Source: Saccharopolyspora rosea (GTDB lineage Bacteria > Actinomycetota > Actinomycetes > Mycobacteriales > Pseudonocardiaceae). From it: a DNA stretch of 64,000 bases. The translations under genes and the position numbers were made by a program. The notes under the pieces are model-generated. The model did not search any database and was not told the DNA's origin. It saw nothing but the letters and a program-made list of their open reading frames with translations. Location: assembly GCF_025643595.1 (NCBI RefSeq), contig NZ_CP102826.1, forward strand, positions 3,286,001-3,350,000, given 5' to 3'. This document shows, one piece after another, positions 7,739 through 16,704 of the stretch. How positions within the stretch are numbered: position 1 is the first letter of the stretch; each line of letters opens with the position of its first letter.

Positions 7739-8380
7739 ATGCGACTCGTCGTGGCCATGACCGGAGCTACCGGGGCTGTCATCGGCATCCGCCTCTTGGA
7801 GGCGCTGCGCGGCATGGAGGTGGACACGCACCTCGTGATCAGCCGGTGGGCCCGCGCGACCATCGCGCTGGAAACCGACCGCACCGCGCGGGAGGTGAGC
7901 GCGCTCGCCACCGCCACCCACGGACCGCAGGATCAGGCAGCGCCGATCTCCAGCGGCTCCTTCCCCACCGACGGGATGGTGATCGTGCCGTGCAGCATGA
8001 AGACGGTCGCGGGTATCCGCACCGGCTTCGCGCAGGACCTCGTCGGCCGGGCGGCGGATGTGACCCTCAAAGAGGGCCGCAAGCTCGTCATGGTCGCCCG
8101 GGAGACCCCGCTGTCCACCATCCACCTGGAGAACCTGCTGGCGCTGTCCCGGATGGGCGCGACGATCCTGCCTCCGGCACCGGCCTTCTACAACCACCCC
8201 GAGGATCTCGACGACGTCGTCGATCACATCGTCGCCCGCACCCTCGACCAGTTCGGACTCCGGCTGCCCAGTGCGCGCCGCTGGAGCGGACTGGCGGAGG
8301 AACGCGCGGGCCGGGCCGCCACGCCCACCGCGTCCGACGGCCACCCCGACGCCCTGCCCGCCGACGGCGACATCACCTGA
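7739..8380 (+). CDS. vdcB: UbiX-family flavin prenyltransferase, decarboxylase subunit B
   Basis: 213 residues from the ATG at 7739, with GGAAGG nine bases upstream. It opens MRLVVAMTGATGAVIGIRLL, the FMN-binding start of UbiX/Pad1 proteins, and contains VPCSMKTVAGIRTGFAQDL and RETPLSTIHLENLLAL, family blocks that bind FMN and dimethylallyl phosphate. UbiX makes the prenylated FMN needed by UbiD decarboxylases. It is the first gene of a three-gene operon with vdcC and vdcD, matching the organisation of the vanillate/4-hydroxybenzoate decarboxylase of Streptomyces. The C-terminal ~35 residues are a low-complexity tail. Confidence 0.92.
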   Translation: MRLVVAMTGATGAVIGIRLLEALRGMEVDTHLVISRWARATIALETDRTAREVSALATATHGPQDQAAPISSGSFPTDGMVIVPCSMKTVAGIRTGFAQDLVGRAADVTLKEGRKLVMVARETPLSTIHLENLLALSRMGATILPPAPAFYNHPEDLDDVVDHIVARTLDQFGLRLPSARRWSGLAEERAGRAATPTASDGHPDALPADGDIT

Positions 8381-8418
8381 GCCGGGCAGGCACCTGCCCC
8401 GACCACGAAGGAGACCCC

Positions 8419-9840
8419 ATGGCCCACGCCGATCTGCGGGAATTCCTCGAAACCCTGCGGAAGAACGACCAGCTGCTGGAGTACTCGGACCCGGTCAGGC
8501 CCGAACCCGACCTGAGTTCCGCGGCCGCCGCCACCACCAACCTCACCGACCGCGGGCCGGCCCTCCTGTTCGACAACATCGAGGGATACGAGCGGGGGAA
8601 GGGCCGCGTGGCCCTCAACGTGGTCGGCTCCTGGCCCAACCACGCCCTCATGCTCGGCATGGACACCGACACCCCCGTCAAGGAGCAGTTCTTCGAGTTC
8701 GCCGAGCGCTGGGAAGCCTTCCCCGGCCAGGTCGAGCACCGCGCCGACGCCCCCTGGCAGGAGCACGCGCTGACCGAGGACATCGACCTCTTCCAGCTCC
8801 TGCCGCTGTTCCGCCTCAACGACCACGACGTCGGCTGCTACATCGACAAGGCGATCGTCGTCACCCGCGACCCGGACGACCCGGACCACTTCGGCAAGCA
8901 GAACGCCGGCATCTACCGCATCCAGGTCAAGGACAAGGACCGCCTGGGCATCCAGCCGCTGGCCGCGCACGACATCGGCCTGCACCTGCGCGCCGCCGAA
9001 GAGCGCGGCGAGAACCTGCCGGTCGCCATCGCCATCGGCAACGAACCCGTCATCTCCACCGTCGGCGGCATGCCGCTGGCCTACGACCAGTCCGAGTACG
9101 AGATGGCCGCCGCCATCCAGGGCGCCCCCTACCGCATCGCCACCGCGCCCCTGACCGGCCTGGACGTGCCGTGGGGCTCCGAGGTGATCCTCGAAGGCGA
9201 GATCATCTGCGGCCGGCGCGAGATCGAGGGGCCCTTCGGCGAGTTCACCGGCTACTACTCCGGTGCCCGCAGCCAGCCGGTCATCCGCATCAGCCGGGTC
9301 AGCCACCGCACCGACCCCGTCTTCGAGCACCTCTACCTCGGCAAGCCGTGGACGGAGATGGACTACACCCTCGCCCTGAACACCAGCGTCCCGCTGTACC
9401 GGCAGCTCAAGGCGGATTTCCCCGAGGTGGTGGCGGTCAACGCCATGTACACCCAGGGCCTGCTCGGCATCATCTCCGTCAAGCAGCGCTTCGGCGGCCA
9501 CGCCAAGGCGGTCGGCATGCGGGCCATGACCACGCCCCACGGCCTGGCCTACTGCAAAGTGATCATCGTCGTCGACGACGACATCGACCCCTTCAACCTC
9601 GCGCAGGTCATGTGGGCGCTGTCGGTGCGCTTCCACCCCCAGCACGACCTGGTCACCGTGCCCAACGGCTCGGTGCTGGCCCTGGATCCGAGCTCCGACC
9701 CGGACGGCATCGTCCACAAGGTCGTCATCGACGCCACCACCCCGATCTCACCCGAGACCCGCGGCCACTACTCCCACGAGGTCAGCAACCCGCCGGCCAC
9801 CGCCGCCTGGGAGACGATCCTGAAGGGACTGATCAAGTGA
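8419..9840 (+). CDS. vdcC: UbiD-family non-oxidative hydroxyarylic acid decarboxylase subunit C
   Basis: 473 residues from the ATG at 8419 behind GAAGGAGA. The protein is UbiD-like throughout: GKQNAGIYRIQVKDKDRLGIQ near residue 170, the EGEIICGRREIEGPFGEFTGYYSG block near residue 260, and a C-terminal block with VKQRFGGHAKAVG and VDDDIDPFNLAQVMWAL. UbiD enzymes use prenyl-FMN and a divalent metal to remove CO2 reversibly from aromatic acids. The small partner gene vdcD overlaps its stop. Substrate is most likely vanillate, 4-hydroxybenzoate or a related hydroxybenzoate; the sequence does not decide among them. Confidence 0.93.
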   Translation: MAHADLREFLETLRKNDQLLEYSDPVRPEPDLSSAAAATTNLTDRGPALLFDNIEGYERGKGRVALNVVGSWPNHALMLGMDTDTPVKEQFFEFAERWEAFPGQVEHRADAPWQEHALTEDIDLFQLLPLFRLNDHDVGCYIDKAIVVTRDPDDPDHFGKQNAGIYRIQVKDKDRLGIQPLAAHDIGLHLRAAEERGENLPVAIAIGNEPVISTVGGMPLAYDQSEYEMAAAIQGAPYRIATAPLTGLDVPWGSEVILEGEIICGRREIEGPFGEFTGYYSGARSQPVIRISRVSHRTDPVFEHLYLGKPWTEMDYTLALNTSVPLYRQLKADFPEVVAVNAMYTQGLLGIISVKQRFGGHAKAVGMRAMTTPHGLAYCKVIIVVDDDIDPFNLAQVMWALSVRFHPQHDLVTVPNGSVLALDPSSDPDGIVHKVVIDATTPISPETRGHYSHEVSNPPATAAWETILKGLIK

Positions 9841-10082
9841 GCTCCGCCCGCAACACCACCGTCTGCCCGCGCTGCGAGGAGCCCGCGGTGCGCGTCATGA
9901 CCACCTCGCCCGTCCCGGGCAAGTGGACCATGTACGTCTGCGACACCTGCTTCTACAGCTACCGCTCCACCGAGGGCCCCGCCGCCACCGACCCCGCCGC
10001 CTTCCCCGCGGACTGGAAGGTCGACCCGGCCGACATCCCAGGCATGCCCGCCATGCCACCGGTGCCCCAGCGCCGCCGCTGA
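9837..10082 (+). CDS. vdcD: Hydroxyarylic acid decarboxylase small subunit D
   Basis: 81 residues from a GTG at 9837 that overlaps the vdcC stop (GTGA), so translation is coupled. It has two Cys pairs (CPRCEEP near the N-terminus and CDTC at mid-protein) suggesting a small zinc ribbon, then the tail DWKVDPADIPGMPAMPPVP seen in subunit D proteins (VdcD/ShdD). This third subunit occurs only with the hydroxyarylic-acid branch of UbiD enzymes, which supports the operon assignment. A strong hairpin follows the stop. Confidence 0.9.
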   Translation: MSSARNTTVCPRCEEPAVRVMTTSPVPGKWTMYVCDTCFYSYRSTEGPAATDPAAFPADWKVDPADIPGMPAMPPVPQRRR

Positions 10083-10088
10083 CCCGCC

Positions 10089-10133
10089 GCAACGCGCAGG
10101 CGCCGTGCCCCGCGCACGGCGCCTGCGCGTTGC
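10089..10133. terminator. Perfect 20-bp stem terminator of vdcBCD
   Basis: GCAACGCGCAGGCGCCGTGC (10089-10108) pairs with 10114-10133 across a five-base loop, seven bases past the vdcD stop. It has no U-run. Confidence 0.85.
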
Positions 10134-10303
10134 GTGCTCCTGCGGGCAGCGGGTTCTGCTCGTGCGGGCAGCGTCGAAGATCGGCCACAACCCGACGGGG
10201 ACGTGGACGTCCCATGATCAGCAAGGGAGCAGCAGACGAGCCTGTCTTCGAACTCGTTGTGCGTGGCGGTGCCGGGAGCGGAACCTCAGCGGCGGTGCGG
10301 GTT

Positions 10304-10375
10304 GCGAGACCGCTCACCGAAAGAGAAAGCGGCTGGCGCCGCTTGCCACGCGGGTTCCGGGACCAAGTTCGAAGA
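10304..10375. repeat. Dispersed ~72-bp element, copy A
   Basis: This segment is about 85% identical to 12991-13062. The invariant heart holds AGAGAAAGCGGC and the stem-loop AAGCGGC-TGGC-GCCGCTT, then GCCACG and GTTCCGGGA. It sits in the gap before the lipoprotein gene. It looks like a REP-type extragenic element rather than a gene part. Confidence 0.7.
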
Positions 10376-10414
10376 CCGGCTCTCACCACACGCGATACGC
10401 AACAGGAGACATGG

Positions 10415-10948
10415 ATGTTCGCGCAGCGACTTCGAATCCCCGGCCCAGCAGCGGTGTTGTCGGCGGGTGCGGTCCTGTTCGGGGTACTGGCGAGCGGGTG
10501 CTCGCTGCCGACCGACGCCCCGACCAACTCGGCCGTCCAGCCATCCGGGTCCGCCCAGGACGCGGCCGCGCCCAGCCCGGTCACACCGCAGCTGCGGTTC
10601 CCCAACAAGGACCTGACCGCGAACCTGCTCGGCTACGACGACAACGCGCACATGGTGCGCTTCCAGCTCGTTCGCAACGTGGCGGGCGGCCCCGACGACG
10701 GGCACTACGAGACGGATCCCGGTGACCCCGGGCAGCACCGGTTGCCGCTGTCGGCCGCACCCGTGGTCCTCAGCGCCGCGTCCCTGTGCTCCACCCACGA
10801 CGTGACCGTCGACGAGCACGGCACCGGCACCACGCCCTGCACGCCCCAACAGCTGATCGACGCGCTGCGCGGACGTTCCGTCTACGCGCGCCTGCACGTC
10901 GATGGTGCCGATCACATCGACCGGGTTTCCGAGCTGTACCACCCGTGA
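10415..10948 (+). CDS. Hypothetical secreted lipoprotein
   Basis: 177 residues from the ATG at 10415 (AGGAG site about eight bases upstream). The N-terminus is a lipoprotein signal with a hydrophobic core (AAVLSAGAVLFGVLASGC) and lipobox LASGC near residue 29. After a Pro/Ser/Ala-rich linker comes a ~120-residue domain (LLGYDDNAHMVRFQLVRN ... SVYARLHVDGADHIDRVSELY) with two Cys that may form a disulfide. I do not recognise the domain. It should be anchored on the outer face of the membrane. The dispersed ~72-bp element lies directly upstream. Confidence 0.75.
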   Translation: MFAQRLRIPGPAAVLSAGAVLFGVLASGCSLPTDAPTNSAVQPSGSAQDAAAPSPVTPQLRFPNKDLTANLLGYDDNAHMVRFQLVRNVAGGPDDGHYETDPGDPGQHRLPLSAAPVVLSAASLCSTHDVTVDEHGTGTTPCTPQQLIDALRGRSVYARLHVDGADHIDRVSELYHP

Positions 10949-11058
10949 CGAGCCGCCGGGTGGCACGCTCCGGCCCGTTGCGCGCCACAACGGGCCGGAC
11001 GAGCCGGGCCGAGCGCGGCGCGCCGCTGCCGTGCGGCCCGGCGGCCCACCCGGCGGGT

Positions 11059-11889
11059 TCAGGCGCGGTGCGGTAGCAGCCCGACGGCGCCGTAGACGTT
11101 GCCGCGGCGGGCTTCCTCGTCGCTGACGGGGCGGTCGGGCCGCCACTGCGCCGCCGGCACCACGCCCGGCTCGATCAGGGTGTAGCCGGGCAGCAGCGCG
11201 GCGACCTCCTCGGGGGTGCGCAGGTGCAGTTGCGGCGTCGAGGTCGTGGACAGCAGGAACCGCAGCCCGGCGACTTCCTCGTCGGTGCGGGTCAGCTGGG
11301 CGTTGTTGGACACCGCCAGCGCGCTGCCCGGCACGCACGCGTCCCGGTAGGCGGTGACCAGCGAGGCCCCGTCGGTGCTGGGGATGATGTCGAGGATGCC
11401 GAACGCCAGCACCGCGATCGGCCGGCTGAAGTCGAGCAGGCCGGCCACGCCCGGGGCGTTGAGCACGGTGTCGGGGTCGCACACGTCCGCTTCGGTGACG
11501 CTCACCCGGTCCTCGTCGGGGCCGAGCAGGTGGCGGGCGTGGTAGCAGGCGATGGCCTCCCAGTCGACGTAGGCCACGCGGGCGCGCGGGTTGTGCTCGT
11601 GGGCGATCTCGTGCACGTTGCCGACCGTCGGCACCCCGGATCCCAGGTCGAGGAACTGGTCGATCCCGACCTCGGTGACCAGGTGGCGGACGGCCCGGCC
11701 GAGGAAGGCGCGGTTGGCGAAGCAGTAGTCCCGCTCGGTCGGCGCGATCTTCAGCGCCTGCTCCGCGGTTTCCCGGTCGATGGCGAAGTTCGCCGACCCG
11801 CCGAGGTGGTAGTCGTACATGCGGGCGATGTTGGCGCGGTCGAAATCCGCGTTGGCGACCTGAGCGGCCAACTCTGCGTCATGGTTCAT
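11059..11889 (-). CDS. SAM-dependent methyltransferase, DUF574 (Methyltransf_19) family
   Basis: 276 residues from the ATG at 11889. It begins MNHDAELAAQVANADFDRANIARMYDYHLGGSANFAIDRE, the signature start of the DUF574 family abundant in actinomycetes. The SAM-binding motif is FLDLGSGVPTVGNVHEIA near residue 80, followed by VAYVDWEAIACYHA, the acidic strand-2 end. The C-terminal LLPGYTLIEPGVVPAAQWRPD is also typical. Substrates of this family are mostly unknown. It is followed on the same strand by nothing closely coupled; the ABC ATPase is 53 bases upstream, so the two could be co-transcribed. Confidence 0.88.
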   Translation of the reverse strand: MNHDAELAAQVANADFDRANIARMYDYHLGGSANFAIDRETAEQALKIAPTERDYCFANRAFLGRAVRHLVTEVGIDQFLDLGSGVPTVGNVHEIAHEHNPRARVAYVDWEAIACYHARHLLGPDEDRVSVTEADVCDPDTVLNAPGVAGLLDFSRPIAVLAFGILDIIPSTDGASLVTAYRDACVPGSALAVSNNAQLTRTDEEVAGLRFLLSTTSTPQLHLRTPEEVAALLPGYTLIEPGVVPAAQWRPDRPVSDEEARRGNVYGAVGLLPHRA

Positions 11890-11942
11890 GCCAGCACGGT
11901 AACCAACGATCAGCACGCCGAAGTCGATCTTCGGGCAGATCC

Positions 11943-12767
11943 TCACCGGTGCACGGCGGCGGCGCGGTCGGCGCGGGCGCTCCAGCGGCCGTGGGTGCGG
12001 GTGATGCGCACCGGGTGGTCGAAGCACTTGCTGACGTGGTCGGTGGTCAGCACCTCGTCGACGGTTCCGGCGGCCAGGCACCGGCCCTCGCGCAGCAGCA
12101 GGGCGTGGGTGGTGCTGGCCGGCAGTTCCTCCAGGTGGTGGGTCACCAGCACGGTCGCCAGCGCGGGGTGCTCGGCGCGCAGCGCGTCGAGGCTGGCCAG
12201 CAGTTGTTCGCGGGCGGCCAGGTCCAGGCCGGTGGCCGGTTCGTCGAGCAGCAGCAGCCGCGGTGCGGGCATCAGGGCGCGGGCGATGAGCGCGCGGCCG
12301 CGTTCGCCCTGCGAGAGGGTCGGCCAGCCGTCGTGGGCCTTGTCCAGGATGCCGAGCATGCTCAGCAGCCGGTCGGCCCGGGCCGACTCCTCCGCGGAGG
12401 GCTGCCACCGGGGCACCAGTTCGGTGGTGTTGGTGGCGCCGGTGAGCACCACGTCGCGCGCGGACAGCGGGGACCGCAGCGGGTGGCGCGGGTTGACGTG
12501 GCCGACGTAGGAGCGCAGCGCGCGCATGTCCACCCGGCCGAGGCGGTGACCGAGGACCTCGACGGTGCCGCGGGTGGGGTGGCCGACGGCGCCCAGCAGC
12601 GTCAGCAGGGTGCTCTTGCCGGCGCCGTTGGCGCCCAGCAGGGCCCAGTGCTCGCCGCGGTGCACGGTCAGCGACACCGACCGCAGCAGGTGGTTGCCGC
12701 CGCGCACCACGTCGGCGTCGGCGACGCGCAGCACGGGTCCGCTGTCGGCGGGACGGGAATCGATCAC
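11943..12767 (-). CDS. ABC transporter ATP-binding protein
   Basis: 274 residues from a GTG at 12767 with a strong GGAGGTGA site. Walker A is GANGAGKST near residue 45, signature LSQGERGRALIARAL near residue 150, and Walker B LLLLDEPATGLD, with the switch His in VTHHLEELP. No permease gene is adjacent, so the partner must be encoded elsewhere, or the protein works in a non-transport role. The LLSPLSARDVVLTGAT-like layout resembles the ModF/iron-chelate ATPase branch, but the substrate cannot be fixed. Confidence 0.85.
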   Translation of the reverse strand: MIDSRPADSGPVLRVADADVVRGGNHLLRSVSLTVHRGEHWALLGANGAGKSTLLTLLGAVGHPTRGTVEVLGHRLGRVDMRALRSYVGHVNPRHPLRSPLSARDVVLTGATNTTELVPRWQPSAEESARADRLLSMLGILDKAHDGWPTLSQGERGRALIARALMPAPRLLLLDEPATGLDLAAREQLLASLDALRAEHPALATVLVTHHLEELPASTTHALLLREGRCLAAGTVDEVLTTDHVSKCFDHPVRITRTHGRWSARADRAAAVHR

Positions 12768-12990
12768 GAGTCACCTCCACGGGCCAGGACGGGACGCGAC
12801 GACGGCACGGATCGCGTGGGCTCGGTCGCGGAGACGGGGCGGACTGGGCGGCGGGATCACTGCCGCGGCGCCACCGGAACGCGTCCGCAGGCTACCAGCC
12901 GCCCCGCGACTACTCTGGCGGGTGATCGAGACGGGTAGGTGACGTGGGATGGCGACCGGTGCGGCCGTGGCCGGTGCGGCGGTGCCAGTG

Positions 12991-13062
12991 GCGAGACCAC
13001 TCACCGAAAGAGAAAGCGGCTGGCGCCGCTTGCCACGTCTGTTCCGGGAGCAGGTTCACAGA
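12991..13062. repeat. Dispersed ~72-bp element, copy B
   Basis: Same element as 10304-10375, again with the AAGCGGC-TGGC-GCCGCTT stem-loop. It lies at the 3' end of the DUF488 gene. A plus-strand frame from 12949 can be read through it (MATGAAVAGAAVPVARPLTE...) but is more likely incidental. Confidence 0.7.
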
Positions 13063-13073
13063 CAGGTTCTGAG

Positions 13074-13604
13074 TCAGCCGACCTGCCGGTCGTAGACCAG
13101 CAGCCCGTCGGGACGCAGCCGGGCGCCCGCGGTCGGCTGGTGCTCGGTGAGGCGACCGTCGTGTGCCAGGTGCAGCACGCGCGTCTGGCGGGCCAGCACG
13201 GCGAAGTCGGCGATGATGCGCCGGTGGCAGCGCCACCACAGCGATTCCGCGCACATCACGGTGGTCGGCTCGGCGGCGGCCTGGTCGAGCAGCTGGTCCG
13301 CGGCGGCGAGGAAGTCGGGGTCGCGGGTGTGGCCGGCGTAGCCGCGGAAGGCGTCGTTGTGCCAGAACACGTCCGGCGAGTCCGCTGCGGGGGCGCGGAA
13401 CCCGCCCAGCCGGGGTTCCCACCGGTAGTCCAGGCCCGCCTGCGGCATCCACCGCTTCAGCGCGGCGCGGCCGACGTCGGGGTTGCGGCGGCTGCCGGGC
13501 GCGCTGCGCACGTCGACCACGGCGCGCAACCCGGCCTCGTGCAGCAGCGCGGCCAGCTCGTCGCGGTCGGCCGTGCCGTGGCCGACGGTCGTCAGCGTCA
13601 CCAC
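13074..13604 (-). CDS. DUF488 domain protein
   Basis: 176 residues from a GTG at 13604 (VVTLTTVGHGTADRDEL). It shows the DUF488 features: TVGHGT at the start, VVDVRSAPGSRRNPDVG near residue 32, LKRWMPQAGLDYRWEPRLGGFR near residue 50, and CAESLWWRCHRRIIADF near residue 120, whose CAE...CHR block is the most conserved part of the family. Function is unknown; the fold suggests a nucleic-acid- or nucleotide-related role. It is transcribed divergently from the mtn operon. Confidence 0.85.
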   Translation of the reverse strand: MVTLTTVGHGTADRDELAALLHEAGLRAVVDVRSAPGSRRNPDVGRAALKRWMPQAGLDYRWEPRLGGFRAPAADSPDVFWHNDAFRGYAGHTRDPDFLAAADQLLDQAAAEPTTVMCAESLWWRCHRRIIADFAVLARQTRVLHLAHDGRLTEHQPTAGARLRPDGLLVYDRQVG

Positions 13605-13712
13605 GACACCGAGTCTGCCCGCGTCCCGGCATGTGGATGAGGTTTCCGACCCCGTTCGGCTGATCAGTACCCTGGCGGCGAATCCTGTCCGCCCGTCCGC
13701 GACCGAGGTGCC

Positions 13713-14750
13713 ATGCCGCCCCCTTCCGACCACCCGGAGCTGCCGCTGCTGGCCGATAGCGTGCGGTTGGCCGACGACGGCGTGCACGTGCTGGACCGCC
13801 GGGTGTTCCCGTTCGAACACCGCTGGGTGCACGCCCGCACCGTCGAGGACGTGGCGCGCACGATCGAGGACATGGTCACCCAGTCCTCCGGCCCCTACTT
13901 CGCGGTGTTGTGGGGCTTGGTGCTGGCCGCGCGCGAGCACACCGACCCGGACGCCGCGCGGGCGGCGGTGCGCGTTGCCGCGGACCGGTTGATCGCCACC
14001 CGCCCCACCAACGACCACCCGCGCCGGGCCGCGCGGTGGGTGCTGGCGGCGGTGGACTCCGGCGGTGCCGACGTGGCCGCGGCGGCGCTGGCGGGCGCGC
14101 GGGCCGGCGCCGCGGACTACCGGCGGCGCAGCCTGCGGCTGGGCCGGGCCGGGGCGGCGCTGCTGCCCGACACCGCCCGGGTGCTCACCCACTGCTGGGG
14201 CGACTGGTACCTGGTGGGCCTGGTGCGGGCGGCGCTGCAGGCGGGCAAGAACCTGTCGTTCGTGTGCACCGAGACCCGCCCGTACCTGCAGGGGGCGCGG
14301 CTGACCGCGGACACCCTGGCGGAGATGGGTGTGGACACCACGGTGGTCACCGACGCGATGCCCGCCTCGCTGATGCGCGCCGGGGAGATCGACGCGCTGG
14401 TGACCGCCAGCGACCGGGTGACCATGGACGGCCACGTCATCAACAAGGTCGGCACGTTGCAGCTGGCGGTGGCCGCCGATGCTTTCGGGGTGCCCTTCCA
14501 CGCGTTGTGCCAGGCACCGGACCCGGATGCGGCGACCGGCGCGGACGTGCCGATCGAGTTCCGCGACGGCGACGAGGTGCTGCACGCGCTGGGGCACCGC
14601 ACCGCCAGCGACCGGGTCCGCGGCCGCTACCCGGCCTTCGACGTCACCGATCCCCGGTTCGTCACCACGGTGGTCACCGACCGGGGCGCGTTCCCGCCGC
14701 AGCGGGTGCACGAGTACTTCGACGAGCAGGAAGCGGGGTTGCCCGAGTGA
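13713..14750 (+). CDS. mtnA: S-methyl-5-thioribose-1-phosphate isomerase
   Basis: 345 residues from the ATG at 13713 (GAGGTG site). The C-terminal two thirds has the MtnA/eIF2B-alpha core: THCWGDWYLVGLVRAAL (catalytic Cys of HCxG), CTETRPYLQGARLTADTL, VVTDAMPASLM and TASDRVTMDGHVINKVGT (catalytic Asp in SDRV). The N-terminal region is divergent from textbook MtnA, so a related sugar-phosphate isomerase is possible, but its position as the first gene of mtnA-C-B-D strongly favours isomerisation of methylthioribose-1-phosphate to methylthioribulose-1-phosphate in methionine salvage. It overlaps mtnC by four bases. Confidence 0.88.
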   Translation: MPPPSDHPELPLLADSVRLADDGVHVLDRRVFPFEHRWVHARTVEDVARTIEDMVTQSSGPYFAVLWGLVLAAREHTDPDAARAAVRVAADRLIATRPTNDHPRRAARWVLAAVDSGGADVAAAALAGARAGAADYRRRSLRLGRAGAALLPDTARVLTHCWGDWYLVGLVRAALQAGKNLSFVCTETRPYLQGARLTADTLAEMGVDTTVVTDAMPASLMRAGEIDALVTASDRVTMDGHVINKVGTLQLAVAADAFGVPFHALCQAPDPDAATGADVPIEFRDGDEVLHALGHRTASDRVRGRYPAFDVTDPRFVTTVVTDRGAFPPQRVHEYFDEQEAGLPE

Positions 14751-15456
14751 GCGTGCCGGTGGTCGCCGAGGCGGTCGTGGTCGACATCGAGGGGACGGTG
14801 ACGCCCACCAGCCAGGTGCACGTCGTGCTCTACGACTACGCCCGGCCCAGGCTGGGCCCGTGGATCCGCGAGCACGGCGGCGACCCGGTCGTGGCCGAGG
14901 CCGTGGCCCGGGTCAAGGACGAGGCGGGGCTGGGTGCGCAGGCCGACACCGGCGAGGTGGTGGCGGTGCTGCACCGGTGGATGGACGCCGACCGCAAGGC
15001 CACGCCGCTGAAGACGTTGCAGGGCCTGATCTGGCAGGACGGCTACGCGCGCGGCGAGCTGACCACGGGCCTGTTCGACGACGTGGTGCCCGCGCTGCGT
15101 TCCTGGCGCGACGCCGGGCTGCGGCTGGCGGTGTTCTCCTCGGGGTCGGTGGCCGCCCAGATCGCCTCGTTCTCCCACACCACCGCCGGTGACCTGACCC
15201 CGCTGTTCGAGGCGCACTTCGACACCGTCAACGCGGGCCCCAAGCGGGAGGCCGACTCGTACCGGCGCATCGGCGAGGCCCTGGGCGTCGCGGCGCAGCG
15301 CGTCGCGTTCTGCTCGGACGTGCCCGCCGAGCTGGACGCCGCCCGCGCCGCGGGCTGGCGCGCGGTGGGCGTGGCCCGCCCCGGCGAGCCGTGCGCCGAC
15401 GCTGATTTCGGCACCCACCCGGTGGTGGCGAGCTTCGACGAGCTGGAGGTGTCCCG

Positions 15457-15460
<4 letters not shown>
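14747..15460 (+). CDS. mtnC: Acireductone synthase (enolase-phosphatase E1)
   Basis: 237 residues from a GTG at 14747 overlapping the mtnA stop (GTGA). It is a HAD-superfamily phosphatase: motif I VVVDIEGTVTPTSQVH (nucleophile Asp; EGT is typical of E1) near residue 12, motif II VFSSGSVAAQ near residue 130, and motif III with the conserved Lys in NAGPKREADSYRRIGEALG. It converts 2,3-diketo-5-methylthiopentyl-1-phosphate to the acireductone in one bifunctional step. It overlaps mtnB by four bases. Confidence 0.95.
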
Positions 15461-16076
<616 letters not shown>

Positions 16077-16080
<4 letters not shown>

Positions 16081-16652
16081 CGTTGCTGACCGTCTGGCCC
16101 GAGACCGATCCCGACACCGTTGAGCTGCGCACCGAGGATCCGGCCGAGATCGGTGACGTGCTCAAGCAGTTCGGCGTGCGCTACCAGCACTGGCCGCTGC
16201 GGGAGCTGCCCGACGAGCCCACCTCCGAGCAGGTGCTCGACGCCTACCGCGAGGAAGTGGACCAGGTGGTCTCGGCCGAGGGCTACATCAAGGTCGACGC
16301 GGCGGTGATGGTGCCGCGCGACGACGATCCGGCGTGGGCCGAGCAGGCCCGCGCGGCGCGGGAGAAGTTCCTGTCCGAGCACACCCACGACGACGACGAG
16401 GACCGCTTCTTCGCCCGCGGTGCCGGGGTGTTCTACCTGCACCTGGGCGAGAAGGTGTACGCGGTGCTGTGCGAGGCCGGTGATCTGATCAGCGTGCCGG
16501 CGCACACCACGCACTGGTTCGACATGGGCACCCGGCCGGACTTCGTGGCGATCCGGTTCTTCCACGACGAGGACGGGTGGATCGGTGACTTCTGCGACAC
16601 CGACACCGCCGAGCGGTTCCCGTCGTTCGACCAGTTGATGGCCGCGCGCTGA
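16077..16652 (+). CDS. mtnD: Acireductone dioxygenase
   Basis: 191 residues from the ATG at 16077 overlapping the mtnB stop (ATGA). It is a cupin with the ARD metal site: EHTHDDDEDRFFARGAG near residue 100 supplies two His and the Glu, and PAHTTHWFDMG near residue 140 the last His. Depending on the bound metal, such enzymes give the methionine precursor (iron) or an off-pathway product with CO (nickel). It is the last gene of the mtn operon, and a bidirectional hairpin follows. Confidence 0.96.
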
Positions 16653-16662
16653 TCCCGGGAAT

Positions 16663-16696
16663 CGCGGGGGCCACCCGGTGGCGGGTGGCCCCCGCG
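16663..16696. terminator. Bidirectional terminator between mtnD and the glycosyltransferase
   Basis: CGCGGGGGCCACCCG (16663-16677) pairs perfectly with 16682-16696 across a four-base loop. It lies 10 bases after mtnD and 9 bases after the converging glycosyltransferase gene, so it can serve both. Confidence 0.85.
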
Positions 16697-16704
16697 CGTT
16701 GTGG

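Noticed and set aside
12949..13095. 48-codon plus-strand frame through the dispersed element (MATGAAVAGAAVPVARPLTE)
   Set aside because: The start has no clear ribosome site, the frame is carried by the repeat, and it overlaps the 3' end of the DUF488 gene.
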